Shown: positions 26,975 through 35,545, counted from the first letter of the stretch. The stretch is DNA of 64,000 nt from CAYRUD01 sp964427425 (GCA_964427425.1 CAYRUD010000014.1:496001-560000); one strand, 5' to 3'. The notes: generated from the sequence alone by a model not told the origin. A program made the numbers and translations.

Positions 26975-28111
26975 TTAAGATGGGCTCTCCATAATCTCAA
27001 CATCATCTTGGGATATGGACTGTAAGGCTTGAAGGTCGTTGTCATCAAAATTTCTGATGATTTCATAAAAGGAATTTCTTTGAGCTGGCCAAAAGCCTGC
27101 ATCTTGAATCATTCGAGTGATCCCTGCTAAGTGAGTTGTGTTCACATGGCCTGTCGCTTTGTGAACATTTTCTTCGAGGATAGTTCCGCCAAAGTCGTCT
27201 GCCCCAAATTGAAGCGATCGAATGCCTATTTGCTTCCCTTCAGAAAACCATGAAGATCCTATATGGGGGAAGTTATCAAGAACTATGCGGCTCACGCCAA
27301 CGACACGAAGATATTTATCTCCACCTGCCCATCCATCGACGCGGCTTTTAAGAGCCGTATTTTGCCGTTTATAACTCCATGGAATAAATGAAGTGAAACC
27401 ATTTGTCCTATCTTGAACTTCACGAAGTTGGAGCAGATGGTCTATGATTTCTTCATCGGTCTCAACGTGTCCATACATCATTGTCGCGGTAGTTTTAAAG
27501 CCAGCTAGATGTGCTTTTTCATGAAAATTGAGCCATCCGTTTTCCTCCATCTTTTTAGGGGAGACTTTCATTCTCACTCTCTCTGAAAGGATTTCTGCCC
27601 CTCCTCCGGGAATTGTTCGTAGTCCTGCATCCCATAGCTTTTGGAGCGCCTCCTCAATCGAAATTTTTGATACGCGAGCCGCGTTCGTAATCTCAATTGC
27701 TGAGAAGTAGTGTGGATGAATATCAGGGTAGCGACGGCGAGACTCTTTAACGATAGCGATTAAATAATCAATCGTTACCTCTTCATGGACGCCTCCCTGG
27801 AGAAGGACAGTGGTAACGCCCATTTTTCTGGCATACTCAAGATGCTGCATCACCTCATCGACAGACTTAAAGTAGGCATCTTTTGCTTTCTTTGTTCGGT
27901 AGAATGCGCAAAAAGTGCAGTATGCTTCGCAAATATTGGTATAATTGGGGTTAGAGTCGATCACAAAGGTGACTAGTTTTTCTGGATGGAGCCTGAAGCG
28001 GACATCCATTGATCTTCTTTGGATCTCCTCGAGCGGAGCGAATTTCAAGAGTCTAATAGCTTCATCGCGATCAATTCGATTCTGTATTACTTGAGAGTTT
28101 CTTGAAAGCAT
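26975..28111 (-). CDS. mqnC: cyclic dehypoxanthinyl futalosine synthase (radical SAM)
   Basis: MqnC acts in the futalosine route to menaquinone. The radical-SAM cluster cysteines are C61, C65 and C68 (CEAYCTFC), preceded by the FVIDSNPNYTN motif typical of MqnC/MqnE/CofH relatives. Further family marks are LQGGVHEE, IPGGGAEIL, TTATMMYGH and the GGTILEENVHKATG block. MqnE is the closest alternative; the VTFVIDSNPNYTNIC opening and GGTILEENV suit MqnC better. Other mqn genes are not in the window. Confidence 0.88.
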   Translation of the reverse strand: MLSRNSQVIQNRIDRDEAIRLLKFAPLEEIQRRSMDVRFRLHPEKLVTFVIDSNPNYTNICEAYCTFCAFYRTKKAKDAYFKSVDEVMQHLEYARKMGVTTVLLQGGVHEEVTIDYLIAIVKESRRRYPDIHPHYFSAIEITNAARVSKISIEEALQKLWDAGLRTIPGGGAEILSERVRMKVSPKKMEENGWLNFHEKAHLAGFKTTATMMYGHVETDEEIIDHLLQLREVQDRTNGFTSFIPWSYKRQNTALKSRVDGWAGGDKYLRVVGVSRIVLDNFPHIGSSWFSEGKQIGIRSLQFGADDFGGTILEENVHKATGHVNTTHLAGITRMIQDAGFWPAQRNSFYEIIRNFDDNDLQALQSISQDDVEIMESPS

Positions 28112-28352
28112 TTAAGAACCTTTTGCGGTGTAGAGTCCGAAGAGACGAGTAAAAGCGAGTTTGAGAGTTGAAATTTCCAAATTCTATTCAAGGAATGATT
28201 ATTAGGATAGAAAACTTCTCTTCATTTTGCATGTCTCAAATGTATTAGCAAACTCTGAAGAGCGCTCTCATTTGTTCCAAGTCTTTCGTTAAGAGATGGT
28301 TTACTTACCATGTCACGGATTTGCATAAGATCCCATCTTCTTTTTTATTTTT
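28112..28352. other. non-coding gap upstream of mqnC
   Basis: Divergent gap; about 240 bases with no gene seen. It should hold the minus-strand promoter of mqnC, which I could not place with confidence. A plus-strand promoter, small frame and terminator follow from 28353. Confidence 0.4.
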
Positions 28353-28381
28353 TTGATCTGTATGTATTTCGTGTATATACT
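28353..28381 (+). promoter_or_regulatory. strong candidate sigma-70-type promoter of a small transcription unit
   Basis: TTGATC (28353-28358) and TATACT (28376-28381) with a 17-base spacer, one of the best promoter matches in the window. Predicted start near 28388, close before the small frame at 28406 and ahead of a terminator at 28686. Confidence 0.6.
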
Positions 28382-28405
28382 TTTTCCTCATGGAAGTGAT
28401 ATGAA

Positions 28406-28589
28406 ATGGTAGATATTGTTCGCCATCTTTAATTATCCTGTTGAGTGCTCTCTTGCCAAAGTATATGATGTTAGCTTACGTCTCCTTCAATCTATTTTGG
28501 TGATTTGCTTTAATGTGTGGGAGCGCGCGATAAAACAGGAGCTCTTTTTCTATTCTAAGCTGCGCTCTTTAAAAGATCTGAGCGAGTAA
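28406..28589 (+). pseudogene. small gene, possibly frame-interrupted
   Basis: ATG 28406 opens eight codons (MVDIVRHL) ending CTT-TAA at 28427-28432. If the reading frame moves +1 there, 52 more codons continue to TAA at 28587-28589 with protein-like composition (PVECSLAKVYDVSLRLLQ, later FNVWERAIKQELFFYSKLRS). The longer frame could also start alone at TTG 28416. GGAAG lies nine bases before ATG 28406. Possibilities: a frame-broken gene, a sequencing error, a TTG-started small protein, or a +1 shift at a CUU-stop site as in RF2 genes. No RF2-like upstream ribosome-pairing element is seen. Product not recognised. Confidence 0.35.
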
Positions 28590-28685
28590 AAAGAGGGGCT
28601 TTTCTTTATCGGGAAAACAGTTACAATTCGACAGGTTCTTGAAGAGGGAGCGTTTCTGAGATTTCTTTTTGAAAAAGAGTTGTAA

Positions 28686-28726
28686 TGAACATTTTTTCGA
28701 AAGCGAAAAAGAGATCGTTCACTTTT
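28686..28726 (+). terminator. terminator of the small transcription unit
   Basis: Outer arms TGAAC/GTTCA (28686-28690 with 28717-28721) and inner stem TTTTTCG/CGAAAAA (28693-28699 with 28704-28710) are followed by CTTTTT. It closes the unit that starts at the promoter at 28353, about 340 nt long. Confidence 0.6.
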
Positions 28727-28738
28727 TAGTTTCAGAGA

Positions 28739-28767
28739 TGCTGCTGATAGGTGTCTCGTTATATAAT
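28739..28767 (+). promoter_or_regulatory. candidate promoter of the coiled-coil gene
   Basis: A perfect TATAAT at 28762-28767 with only a weak -35. Predicted start near 28774. This lies after the GTG at 28751 and before ATG 28799, so it supports the ATG as the real start of the next gene. Confidence 0.45.
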
Positions 28768-28798
28768 TACAAAATCCTTCTCAGCCCATAGCGAGTAT

Positions 28799-30571
28799 AT
28801 GACGCATAACGAACAGAAGCAATTGCCTAGTAGCGTACCATCAACAGATCATAACGGATCTTCTATAGTTTCTTCGAATGATCATGAAGGTCAAGCGTTA
28901 CATGAAGAGAGCAATGACTCTCCTCAATCTGTATCCGTCTCTCACAGCCAAGACTCATCAATACATGAGGAAGGCTCTCATGAGGTAGATAGCGATGCTC
29001 CTATCCATTTGCCTCAAGAGATACTTCAAAAGTTTGAGCAGTATTCTCAGCATGAAGAGAAACTAGAGCATGTTCTTCAGTTCATGCAAGAATGTCTTTC
29101 TAAGGGTGGAGCTCACCATTTTCGTGAGTTTTGGGAAGCTCGTAAATATGCTTTAAAAGTATTTAAGGAAGCTCTTAACGCGACTTCAAGAGTTCACCTT
29201 TGGGCGAAATACAGCGATCTTTGCCGTGAAGCTCGCCGAATGAAGGAAACATTTGATGAGCAGAGCGCGTTTGTCGCAGAACAGATTGAGATTGCGATCC
29301 AAGCGGTTGAAGATGAGCTCAAGGCTCTTTCAGAGAAGCTTACAGCTCAACAGCCGATTGAAGAAATAGCTCAATCTTTGACTCTTCGGCATAATTTAGA
29401 CCACTATAATACACTTCAAAATGAGCTTAATTACCTGAATGTTTTCGCTACAAGATTGAGTTCATTAAAGAAGGAATTGATTAAGGCTGAAATACGTCTT
29501 AAGGTTAAGAACAAGTTATTCCAGCATCTCGCTCGCGTAGGTGATGTTCTCTTCCCCCGCAGAAAAGAGCTTATCGGAACTGTCAGTGATCTTTTTAGAA
29601 GAGATGTAGAAGCCTTTATCCAGAGTACTTTTGTTCGCGATTTAAAAACTCCTGAGCTTTTTGAGGCAAGAGAAGAGGTTAAAAGACTTCAACATATTGC
29701 TAAACTTCTTACATTGAATACAGAAGTGTTTTCCACAACGCGTGAGGAGTTGTCTCAGTGCTGGGATACAATACGAGATGTAGTCAAAGAGAGAAAGAAA
29801 GCTCAAGCAGAGCATAAAGTCCACATGAGACAACATCGCGACGAGCTTATGACTGAAATCCAGAAGATCAAAGAATCTTTCGAGAAGAAAGAGGTTTCAG
29901 CTATCCAGGCTTCTAAGCTCTTAAAAGGTGTAAGCATTAAGATGAAAGCTGTCGTGCTTCATCATCACGACGTCCAAATTCTAAAAGGTGAGATTAAGGC
30001 TGTTGAACAGCTCATTCATGACGCAAGTGAAGCTGAAAGGTTTGAAAAGCGTGAGAAGCAAAATCAAGGTGAAGCTGAACGTCTACGAAAGATAGATGAG
30101 CTACGTGAAAACCTTCATCGAGATTTGAACGCGATTACATCGAGTGAGAATGACGCTTCATTCAAAGAAAAGAGTGAGACGCTTCGCTTGAAAATTGAAG
30201 AGACAAATCGATTGATGGCTTCTATGAAGCTCTCTAAGCAAGACCGCGTAGAGTTTGAAAAACTCATCGATGACGCTCGTCATAAAATCTCATTAGAGCG
30301 GCAAGAAAAACTTATTAAACTTGCATCTACTGAATCGAATATTTCTTCTACTTCTGATGTATATCAAATGCTCTTAAAGGAAATAGAGGATTTAGAAGGC
30401 GAGAGAGCAGAGCTAAAGTCAAGATTAGAATCGCTCAAACGCTCAAGAGGTGCATCTGGAAATGACTTCAGTCAAGCTATGATTTTAAACGAGAGTATCG
30501 AGGAAGCTAAGACTCAACTTGAAGAGATTGAATCTTCCCTTCAAGCGCTTCATGATAAAATTGGTCTATAG
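28799..30571 (+). CDS. large helical coiled-coil protein (CT768-type position)
   Basis: Unrecognised 590-residue protein. It occupies the place of hypothetical CT768 between miaA/mqnC and rsfS/fabF in C. trachomatis. Start ATG 28799 is preferred to GTG 28751 because a TATAAT box lies between them. The first 80 residues are Ser/His/Asp-rich and look disordered; the rest is almost entirely charged helix and coiled coil (for instance residues 90-300 and 340-590, with many Glu, Lys, Leu and Arg), with no signal peptide or membrane helix. No catalytic motif seen. Conservation of position suggests a core chlamydial role, not a recent effector. Confidence 0.85.
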   Translation: MTHNEQKQLPSSVPSTDHNGSSIVSSNDHEGQALHEESNDSPQSVSVSHSQDSSIHEEGSHEVDSDAPIHLPQEILQKFEQYSQHEEKLEHVLQFMQECLSKGGAHHFREFWEARKYALKVFKEALNATSRVHLWAKYSDLCREARRMKETFDEQSAFVAEQIEIAIQAVEDELKALSEKLTAQQPIEEIAQSLTLRHNLDHYNTLQNELNYLNVFATRLSSLKKELIKAEIRLKVKNKLFQHLARVGDVLFPRRKELIGTVSDLFRRDVEAFIQSTFVRDLKTPELFEAREEVKRLQHIAKLLTLNTEVFSTTREELSQCWDTIRDVVKERKKAQAEHKVHMRQHRDELMTEIQKIKESFEKKEVSAIQASKLLKGVSIKMKAVVLHHHDVQILKGEIKAVEQLIHDASEAERFEKREKQNQGEAERLRKIDELRENLHRDLNAITSSENDASFKEKSETLRLKIEETNRLMASMKLSKQDRVEFEKLIDDARHKISLERQEKLIKLASTESNISSTSDVYQMLLKEIEDLEGERAELKSRLESLKRSRGASGNDFSQAMILNESIEEAKTQLEEIESSLQALHDKIGL

Positions 30572-30573
30572 CA

Positions 30574-31350
30574 GTGTTAGGGCAACAAGAGCAGGGTCTT
30601 AATGTGTCTTGTGTCAAGCTTGACTCAGTTCCCGCCGTGAAGAAGGGTATTATCTTAGCGTTTGACTTAGATAATACGCTTCTTACCGCAAATATCAGCT
30701 TTTTATTCGGCAAAGAGCTCTATAACAGAGGGCTGATATCAATCTGGGCTGTCATAGTATCCCTTTTCGTTTGGCTTCTGCACCAAACTGGCATAGTATC
30801 TTCTCGATGCCTTCATCGCTGCCTCTTCTCCTTTCTCTTTCAAGATATTGATAAATCAGTGATTGATATCATTATCCAAGAAAAGCTCCCTCAGTTGCTT
30901 CTATCTGACAAGAGAATAACTCTTTTTCGTAAATCTCTTTTGAACGAAATTGAAGAAATGAGAATAGGCGCGGGCGAGATCCCATTCCATGTTGTAGTTC
31001 TCTCCAGCTCTCCTGATTTTCTCGTTGGTCGCTGTGTCGATGTGCTTCAGCGACAGCTAGCACAAAATATATGGGCTTGGAAGAGTTCGAAATATGAAGT
31101 TGATAGCTCGAACCATTTCCGACGAGTGACATATGTTATGTCAGGTCGAGAGAAGGTGGAAGAGCTCGAGAAGATTCAAGAGGAGTTAAAGGCCCAAGCT
31201 CATGTCGATCAATGGGTGACATTCGGGTATAGTGATAGCGTTCGTGACTTCTTATTTCTCCGTGCGGTCAACTATCCGGTGTGCGTAGCTCCAAGTTTTC
31301 TTCTGCGCGGCATTGCTTTCTTGATGCGGTGGAGGGTTATAAAGGAGTGA
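30574..31350 (+). CDS. HAD-superfamily hydrolase, phosphoserine-phosphatase-like
   Basis: Putative phosphatase of 258 residues with the HAD motifs in order: nucleophile D31 and D33 in AFDLDNTLL, motif II Ser in VVLSSSPDF, motif III Lys in GREKVEEL, and motif IV GYSDSVRD. The insert after motif I is helical and hydrophobic (IWAVIVSLFVWLL), as in the HAD-IB group with lipid or small-molecule substrates. The substrate cannot be told. It starts with GTG two bases after the preceding stop, so it is probably cotranscribed with it and with nadD, which follows. Confidence 0.82.
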   Translation: MLGQQEQGLNVSCVKLDSVPAVKKGIILAFDLDNTLLTANISFLFGKELYNRGLISIWAVIVSLFVWLLHQTGIVSSRCLHRCLFSFLFQDIDKSVIDIIIQEKLPQLLLSDKRITLFRKSLLNEIEEMRIGAGEIPFHVVVLSSSPDFLVGRCVDVLQRQLAQNIWAWKSSKYEVDSSNHFRRVTYVMSGREKVEELEKIQEELKAQAHVDQWVTFGYSDSVRDFLFLRAVNYPVCVAPSFLLRGIAFLMRWRVIKE

Positions 31351-31394
31351 TACATGCTCTTAACTCTTCCCAAAATGAACTGACAGCAGATGAC

Positions 31395-32021
31395 ATGGAC
31401 TATAAAATAGCTCTTTTTGGAGGAAGCTTTGATCCTCCTCATGAAGGGCATATTCATGTCGTTACGAGTATTTATAATGCATTTTGCTTGAGAAAGGTCT
31501 ATATAGCGCCAACCGCTCAAAATCCTTTTAAAAGGCATTTGGCTTCATATCCAGATCGCCTTGAGATGACGAGACGCGCGTTCTTAGACTATCCTTATGT
31601 GTCTATTTTAGATATAGAATCTACAGGAGAAAAAGGTTCATCTCACTATACAATAGATACCATCAGGATTTTCTTACGAGACCATCCTCAATATAGAACA
31701 AGATCAGTTTTCTTTATATTTGGAAGCGATTGCGTTCAGAGTCTTCCTAAATGGAAAGATCTGGAAACGCTATTTTCTCTTGTAAAGCCGTTATGTGTCA
31801 TTAGGTCCCAGGAGCGTGAGTCATTTGATAATCAAGTAGATTTACTTCCGATCTCTGAACGCATAAGGGAAGAGATAAAACAGTTTGCGTTTATGATGCC
31901 CATCTATCCTATAAGCTCAACTGAAGTTAGACGAAGACTAAGTTTAGGGGAAGATATTCATTTAGATGTGCCTTGCTCAGTGTGCGACTATATACAGGAG
32001 CATCACCTGTATCGCGAATGA
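31395..32021 (+). CDS. nadD: nicotinate-nucleotide adenylyltransferase
   Basis: NadD makes deamido-NAD from nicotinate mononucleotide and ATP. ATG 31395 gives a 208-residue product starting MDYKIALFGGSFDPPHEGH, the classic nucleotidyltransferase opening with the (H/T)xGH-type motif. Further marks are APTAQNPFK, FIFGSDC and the C-terminal PISSTEVRRRL (ISST-x-x-R). The upstream in-frame codons overlap the HAD gene and are unlikely to be used. Chlamydiaceae lack this gene and import NAD, so its presence points to an environmental lineage. It has no ribosome site of its own; a nine-codon frame with a strong one ends 12 bases upstream. Confidence 0.92.
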   Translation: MDYKIALFGGSFDPPHEGHIHVVTSIYNAFCLRKVYIAPTAQNPFKRHLASYPDRLEMTRRAFLDYPYVSILDIESTGEKGSSHYTIDTIRIFLRDHPQYRTRSVFFIFGSDCVQSLPKWKDLETLFSLVKPLCVIRSQERESFDNQVDLLPISERIREEIKQFAFMMPIYPISSTEVRRRLSLGEDIHLDVPCSVCDYIQEHHLYRE

Positions 32022-32054
32022 TTTTTTAAACGATTACCTGATAGTGCTTTAACC

Positions 32055-32429
32055 ATGGCAGTGACTTCTACTTATTCCCAGTTAGAACTATTAAAAGATA
32101 TTTGCCAAGCCATCGTCGATAAGAAAGGGATGAATGTTCTGACGCTTGATGTATCAAGTGTTTCAACAATGACCGACTATTTTGTTATTGCTGAGGGAAA
32201 TGTTGAACGACATGTCAAAGCATTAGCTGATTATATTGAAGAAGTGTGTGACAAACATGGCGTCAAGATTAAGCATTACGAGGGATCCCGTGAAGGGGAG
32301 TGGATCGTCCTTGATCTTGTTGATATCGTAGTTCATCTCTTTACTCCAGAGTTGAGACATCGATATAGTTTGGAAGAAGTGTGGAGAGAAGGGAAAATAA
32401 TTTCTTTCCCCTTAAATTATGGAAGATAG
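32055..32429 (+). CDS. rsfS: ribosomal silencing factor RsfS (Iojap family)
   Basis: RsfS binds ribosomal protein uL14 and blocks subunit joining when nutrients are low. The 124-residue product matches throughout: NVLTLDVSSVSTMTDYFVIAEG, HVKALADYIEE, and the end-block YEGSREGEWIVLDLVDIVVHLFTPELRHRYSLEEVW. nadD-rsfS adjacency is common in bacteria, and rsfS before fabF is the chlamydial order. Confidence 0.95.
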   Translation: MAVTSTYSQLELLKDICQAIVDKKGMNVLTLDVSSVSTMTDYFVIAEGNVERHVKALADYIEEVCDKHGVKIKHYEGSREGEWIVLDLVDIVVHLFTPELRHRYSLEEVWREGKIISFPLNYGR

Positions 32430-32623
32430 AGCAGGGTTTATTCACTTTTTTTTAAGATTTAGTTAAAATATTGATCTCTTCTTCTCGACAAGAGACGTGA
32501 GAAAGCAATATAGTGATCGCGCTTTTGTTGTGCTTAAGGCTATTAACAAAAGAAGGCAAATGCTAAAAAACTTTTTTGCCTAAAGAAAGAACGCACGAGT
32601 AGAGTTTAGATAGGTTGTATATT

Positions 32624-33877
32624 ATGACGAGTAAACGTCGAGTCGTTATAACAGGAATGAGCGTCATTTCATGTTTAGGAAATGACCCCCATCTCTTTTA
32701 CAAGAGGCTTCTCAATGGAGAGAGCGGCATTAAGCCTATAGAGGAATTTCCTTGCGAAGATTATTCTACTCGGTTTGCCGGCTGTGTTCGCGATTTTGAT
32801 ACCGGCGATCTTATCGAGAAGAAACAGGCACGAAGGGTTGATCGCACAATAGCATTTGCCATGTGGGCAGGAAAGAAAGCGCTCCTTGATGCAAAAATCT
32901 CACTCAATAAAGAAGAAAGAAGCTTTCTCGATCATCGACGAGCCGGTGTATTAATTGGAACTGGTATTGGCGGAATTGGAACCTTCTATGATAACTCAAA
33001 GACTTTGGTTGAAAAGGGGCCTCGAAGAGTTTCTCCTTTCCTTATCCCTTTCATTTTGACCAATATGCCTGGCGCACTCCTGGCTCAAGACCTTGAGTTT
33101 ATGGGGCCTAATTACTCTGTGTCAACTGCGTGTGCGACAAGCAATTACGCTATGCATCTTGCCGCAGAACATATCCGAAAGGGTGAAGTTGACCTCATGA
33201 TCACAGGAGGCGTCGAAGCCTGTGTTACGCCTATTGGTGTTGCAGGTTTTTGCGCTGTCAAAGCTCTCTCAGAGCGAAATGATGAGCCTACTCGTGCGTC
33301 ACGACCTTGGGATAAAGGAAGAGACGGTTTTGTCATGGGTGAGGGCGCAGGCGTTCTCGTGCTTGAAAGCTTGGAATCAGCTTTGAAGAGAGGAGCTCCA
33401 ATTCTTGCTGAATATGTAGGCGGCGGAATGAGCTGCGACGCTTATCACATGACAGAACCTCATCCAGAAGGAAAAGGCGTTCAGCTCTGTATTCAGGCTA
33501 CATTAGAAGACGCAGGCATTACAGCTAACGATATTAACTACGTCAACGCGCACGCTACCTCGACGCCTCTTGGCGATATGGCTGAAATTCGAGCGCTCTT
33601 AGGAGTCTTTAAAAATCCTGAGAAGGTGACTATCAACGCGACTAAGTCGATGATTGGGCATGCGCTCGGTGCTGCAGGAGGACTCGAAGCTGTTGCAACT
33701 ATTCTGGCAATCCTTACAGGAGAGGTTCACCCAACAATCAACTTAGAAGATCCTGAGGATATACCATTCAATATTCCTACTAAGGCTGAGCGATTAGACA
33801 TCAAATATGCGATCTCCAACTCATTTGGATTTGGTGGACATAACTCTTCGGTTATTTTTGCTCCTTATAGAGGCTAA
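32624..33877 (+). CDS. fabF: 3-oxoacyl-ACP synthase II
   Basis: Condensing enzyme of fatty-acid elongation. The catalytic triad is present: Cys170 in STACATSN, His in NAHATSTPLGD and His in NATKSMIGHALGAAG. The product is 417 residues, normal length. ATG 32624 is taken as start, beginning MTSKRRVVITGMSV; the TTG three codons upstream is less likely. The 180 bases before it include a weak inverted repeat (32554-32560 with 32575-32581) and may hold its promoter. Confidence 0.96.
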   Translation: MTSKRRVVITGMSVISCLGNDPHLFYKRLLNGESGIKPIEEFPCEDYSTRFAGCVRDFDTGDLIEKKQARRVDRTIAFAMWAGKKALLDAKISLNKEERSFLDHRRAGVLIGTGIGGIGTFYDNSKTLVEKGPRRVSPFLIPFILTNMPGALLAQDLEFMGPNYSVSTACATSNYAMHLAAEHIRKGEVDLMITGGVEACVTPIGVAGFCAVKALSERNDEPTRASRPWDKGRDGFVMGEGAGVLVLESLESALKRGAPILAEYVGGGMSCDAYHMTEPHPEGKGVQLCIQATLEDAGITANDINYVNAHATSTPLGDMAEIRALLGVFKNPEKVTINATKSMIGHALGAAGGLEAVATILAILTGEVHPTINLEDPEDIPFNIPTKAERLDIKYAISNSFGFGGHNSSVIFAPYRG

Positions 33878-33883
33878 GGTGTC

Positions 33884-34369
33884 ATGAAAGAGGTTTCATC
33901 AGTAGTAGATAAGCTCCATCAAACGTATGATGAGACCTCTTATGGTATTATTCCGCTCATCAAGAAAGATGACAAATGGCATGTTCTTATGGTTCAGCAT
34001 CGAGCTGGCCATTGGGCTTTTCCAAAAGGACATCCTCATCCTCATGAATTACCTGAAGAGACTGCAGAGCGAGAGTTTCATGAGGAGACGGGGCTTTCTC
34101 TTTTAAAGTGGCTTCCTTTAGACCCAGTCAAAGAAGAATATACTTTTGTAAGAAAGGGTGAGAACATTCGAAAGCTTGTAGTCTACTACTTTGCCTTAGT
34201 GAATACGTTCGAGAAGGACTCTTCACTGCAAATTAAGGTGCAACCAGAAGAGATCCAAGAGGCGCGAGTTGTTACAATTACGGACGCCGCAGGTCTTGCT
34301 ACGTTTTCAGAGATGAAAAGACTGTGTGAGCATATTTCAAAAATTGTGGAAGAGATTTCTTCTTCATAG
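33884..34369 (+). CDS. Nudix hydrolase
   Basis: Probably hydrolyses a nucleoside diphosphate linked to another group. A complete Nudix box runs from G49 to L71 (G-x5-E-x7-R-E-F-H-E-E-T-G-L). The 161-residue length and YGIIPLIKKDDKWHVLMVQHRAGHWAFPKGH resemble bis(5'-nucleosyl)-tetraphosphatase (asymmetric) proteins, as annotated for the equivalent Chlamydia gene after fabF. It follows fabF by six bases and ends at a bidirectional terminator. Confidence 0.88.
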   Translation: MKEVSSVVDKLHQTYDETSYGIIPLIKKDDKWHVLMVQHRAGHWAFPKGHPHPHELPEETAEREFHEETGLSLLKWLPLDPVKEEYTFVRKGENIRKLVVYYFALVNTFEKDSSLQIKVQPEEIQEARVVTITDAAGLATFSEMKRLCEHISKIVEEISSS

Positions 34370-34386
34370 CGAGCTATTTTTCAATT

Positions 34387-34424
34387 AAAGCCGCATGCTT
34401 CTTTGAAAGGAAGTATGCGGCTTT
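34387..34424. terminator. bidirectional terminator
   Basis: Stem AAAGCCGCAT/ATGCGGCTTT (34387-34396 with 34415-34424) continued by CTTC/GAAG. Plus strand reads into TTTTTGATTTTTT; minus strand into TTTAATTG. It separates the converging Nudix and acidic-protein genes. Confidence 0.8.
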
Positions 34425-34432
34425 TTGATTTT

Positions 34433-35545
34433 TTATTTGAATTTGCTGTAGTCTACTGGAGGAGTATTTCGAAGTCTTGTCCCTCTAGACCACGACTCTG
34501 CGACTTGAGTTGTCGAAGTTTGAGGAGCTGTGGCTGGTGTCACTGTATTTGAAGCAGCAGCTGTTTGAGCATCATCATCTTCGACTTCCTCTTCCGAGGA
34601 GCTGGCAGCTTCTTCTACTGCTTCTTCTTCTGAGGAGTCAGATGCCTCTTGTACGTTCTCTTCAACTTCAGTAGGTTTTGTTTCGAAAAGGTTTTCTGAA
34701 GTTGTAGTTTCTTCTTTTACAAGAAGACCTTCTTGTTGAACAGGTTCCGAAAAATCGAGCGATTCATCAGATTTCATTTCTTCTTGTGGTTGCTGCACGG
34801 TGTCTTGTTCAATCTCTTCTTCGATCTCCTCTTCCTTATCAGAGAGCTCGATTTCTTCTTCTGGTTTGTATTCTTGTGAGGCTGAAATTGCGCCTTGTTC
34901 ATCATTTTCATCGTCTACAACAAAGTCATCAATCTCATATTGATCTTCAACTTGTTGTGAAGAGTTAGTGTCGCTTGGAGCAGGGGATGAATTTGATGAC
35001 GAGTCGCAGCTTTCTTCTTCTTTCTTTATAAGAGGATTGGTTGGGAATGGATTTTCTTGGCTATCAGGAATAAGGTGGCTAAAAGAGTCTTTTGCTGTAT
35101 TAACAGCTGGGGTTGGGTCTTGTTGATTATGAGTTAAGAGAAGTTCTTCAAATCTGGGCTCATACGTATTTTTCTCGAAGCGGATTTTTGTGTCATAGCG
35201 TCTATCAGCTTCTCTCTTTTCGTTGACTCTATCGAACAGCGTATTGAATTTGGTGTAAACTTCTCGAGCTGTTTTTACTGCAGCAGCTTTATCATCACTC
35301 TCTTCAAGGAAAGTCTTCACTCTTTTTTCAAGAGCAATACGTACTTTTGCCAAATCATATCTCTTTATCTTCTCAAGTGTCGTGCCAAGACAGCCGCATG
35401 AGAGTGTGTAAATAGCAAGATCGGTTCTAGTAGGTTTTTTGTGAATATTAAGCTTGGATGTGACGAGTTCTGTTTCAGGATCAAATTGAAGGAAGTTATT
35501 AATGATAGTTTGGGTTGGAGTGGATGATTGATTTACAGTAGACAT
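34433..35545 (-). CDS. acidic low-complexity protein with basic tail, putative effector
   Basis: Unrecognised 370-residue protein. Residues 1-140 look folded and helical (FNTLFDRVNEKREADRRYD). Residues about 170-345 are a Glu/Asp/Ser-rich disordered stretch with repeated SSEEE and EEEIE elements. The last 17 residues switch to basic, RGTRLRNTPPVDYSKF. That tail matches the pattern R-x-x-R-N-x-x-P-V-x-Y at the end of the protein at 8454-10121, although the rest is unrelated. Long acidic tracts plus a basic tail are more typical of eukaryotic chromatin-associated proteins than bacterial enzymes, so a host-directed role is plausible but unproven. Confidence 0.85.
   Translation of the reverse strand: MSTVNQSSTPTQTIINNFLQFDPETELVTSKLNIHKKPTRTDLAIYTLSCGCLGTTLEKIKRYDLAKVRIALEKRVKTFLEESDDKAAAVKTAREVYTKFNTLFDRVNEKREADRRYDTKIRFEKNTYEPRFEELLLTHNQQDPTPAVNTAKDSFSHLIPDSQENPFPTNPLIKKEEESCDSSSNSSPAPSDTNSSQQVEDQYEIDDFVVDDENDEQGAISASQEYKPEEEIELSDKEEEIEEEIEQDTVQQPQEEMKSDESLDFSEPVQQEGLLVKEETTTSENLFETKPTEVEENVQEASDSSEEEAVEEAASSSEEEVEDDDAQTAAASNTVTPATAPQTSTTQVAESWSRGTRLRNTPPVDYSKFK

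Noticed and set aside
28406..28432. RF2-style programmed +1 frameshift (CUU before a stop)
   Set aside because: The codon arrangement fits, but there is no RF2-like upstream pairing element, and the product is not RF2. Kept only as one explanation of the small frame.
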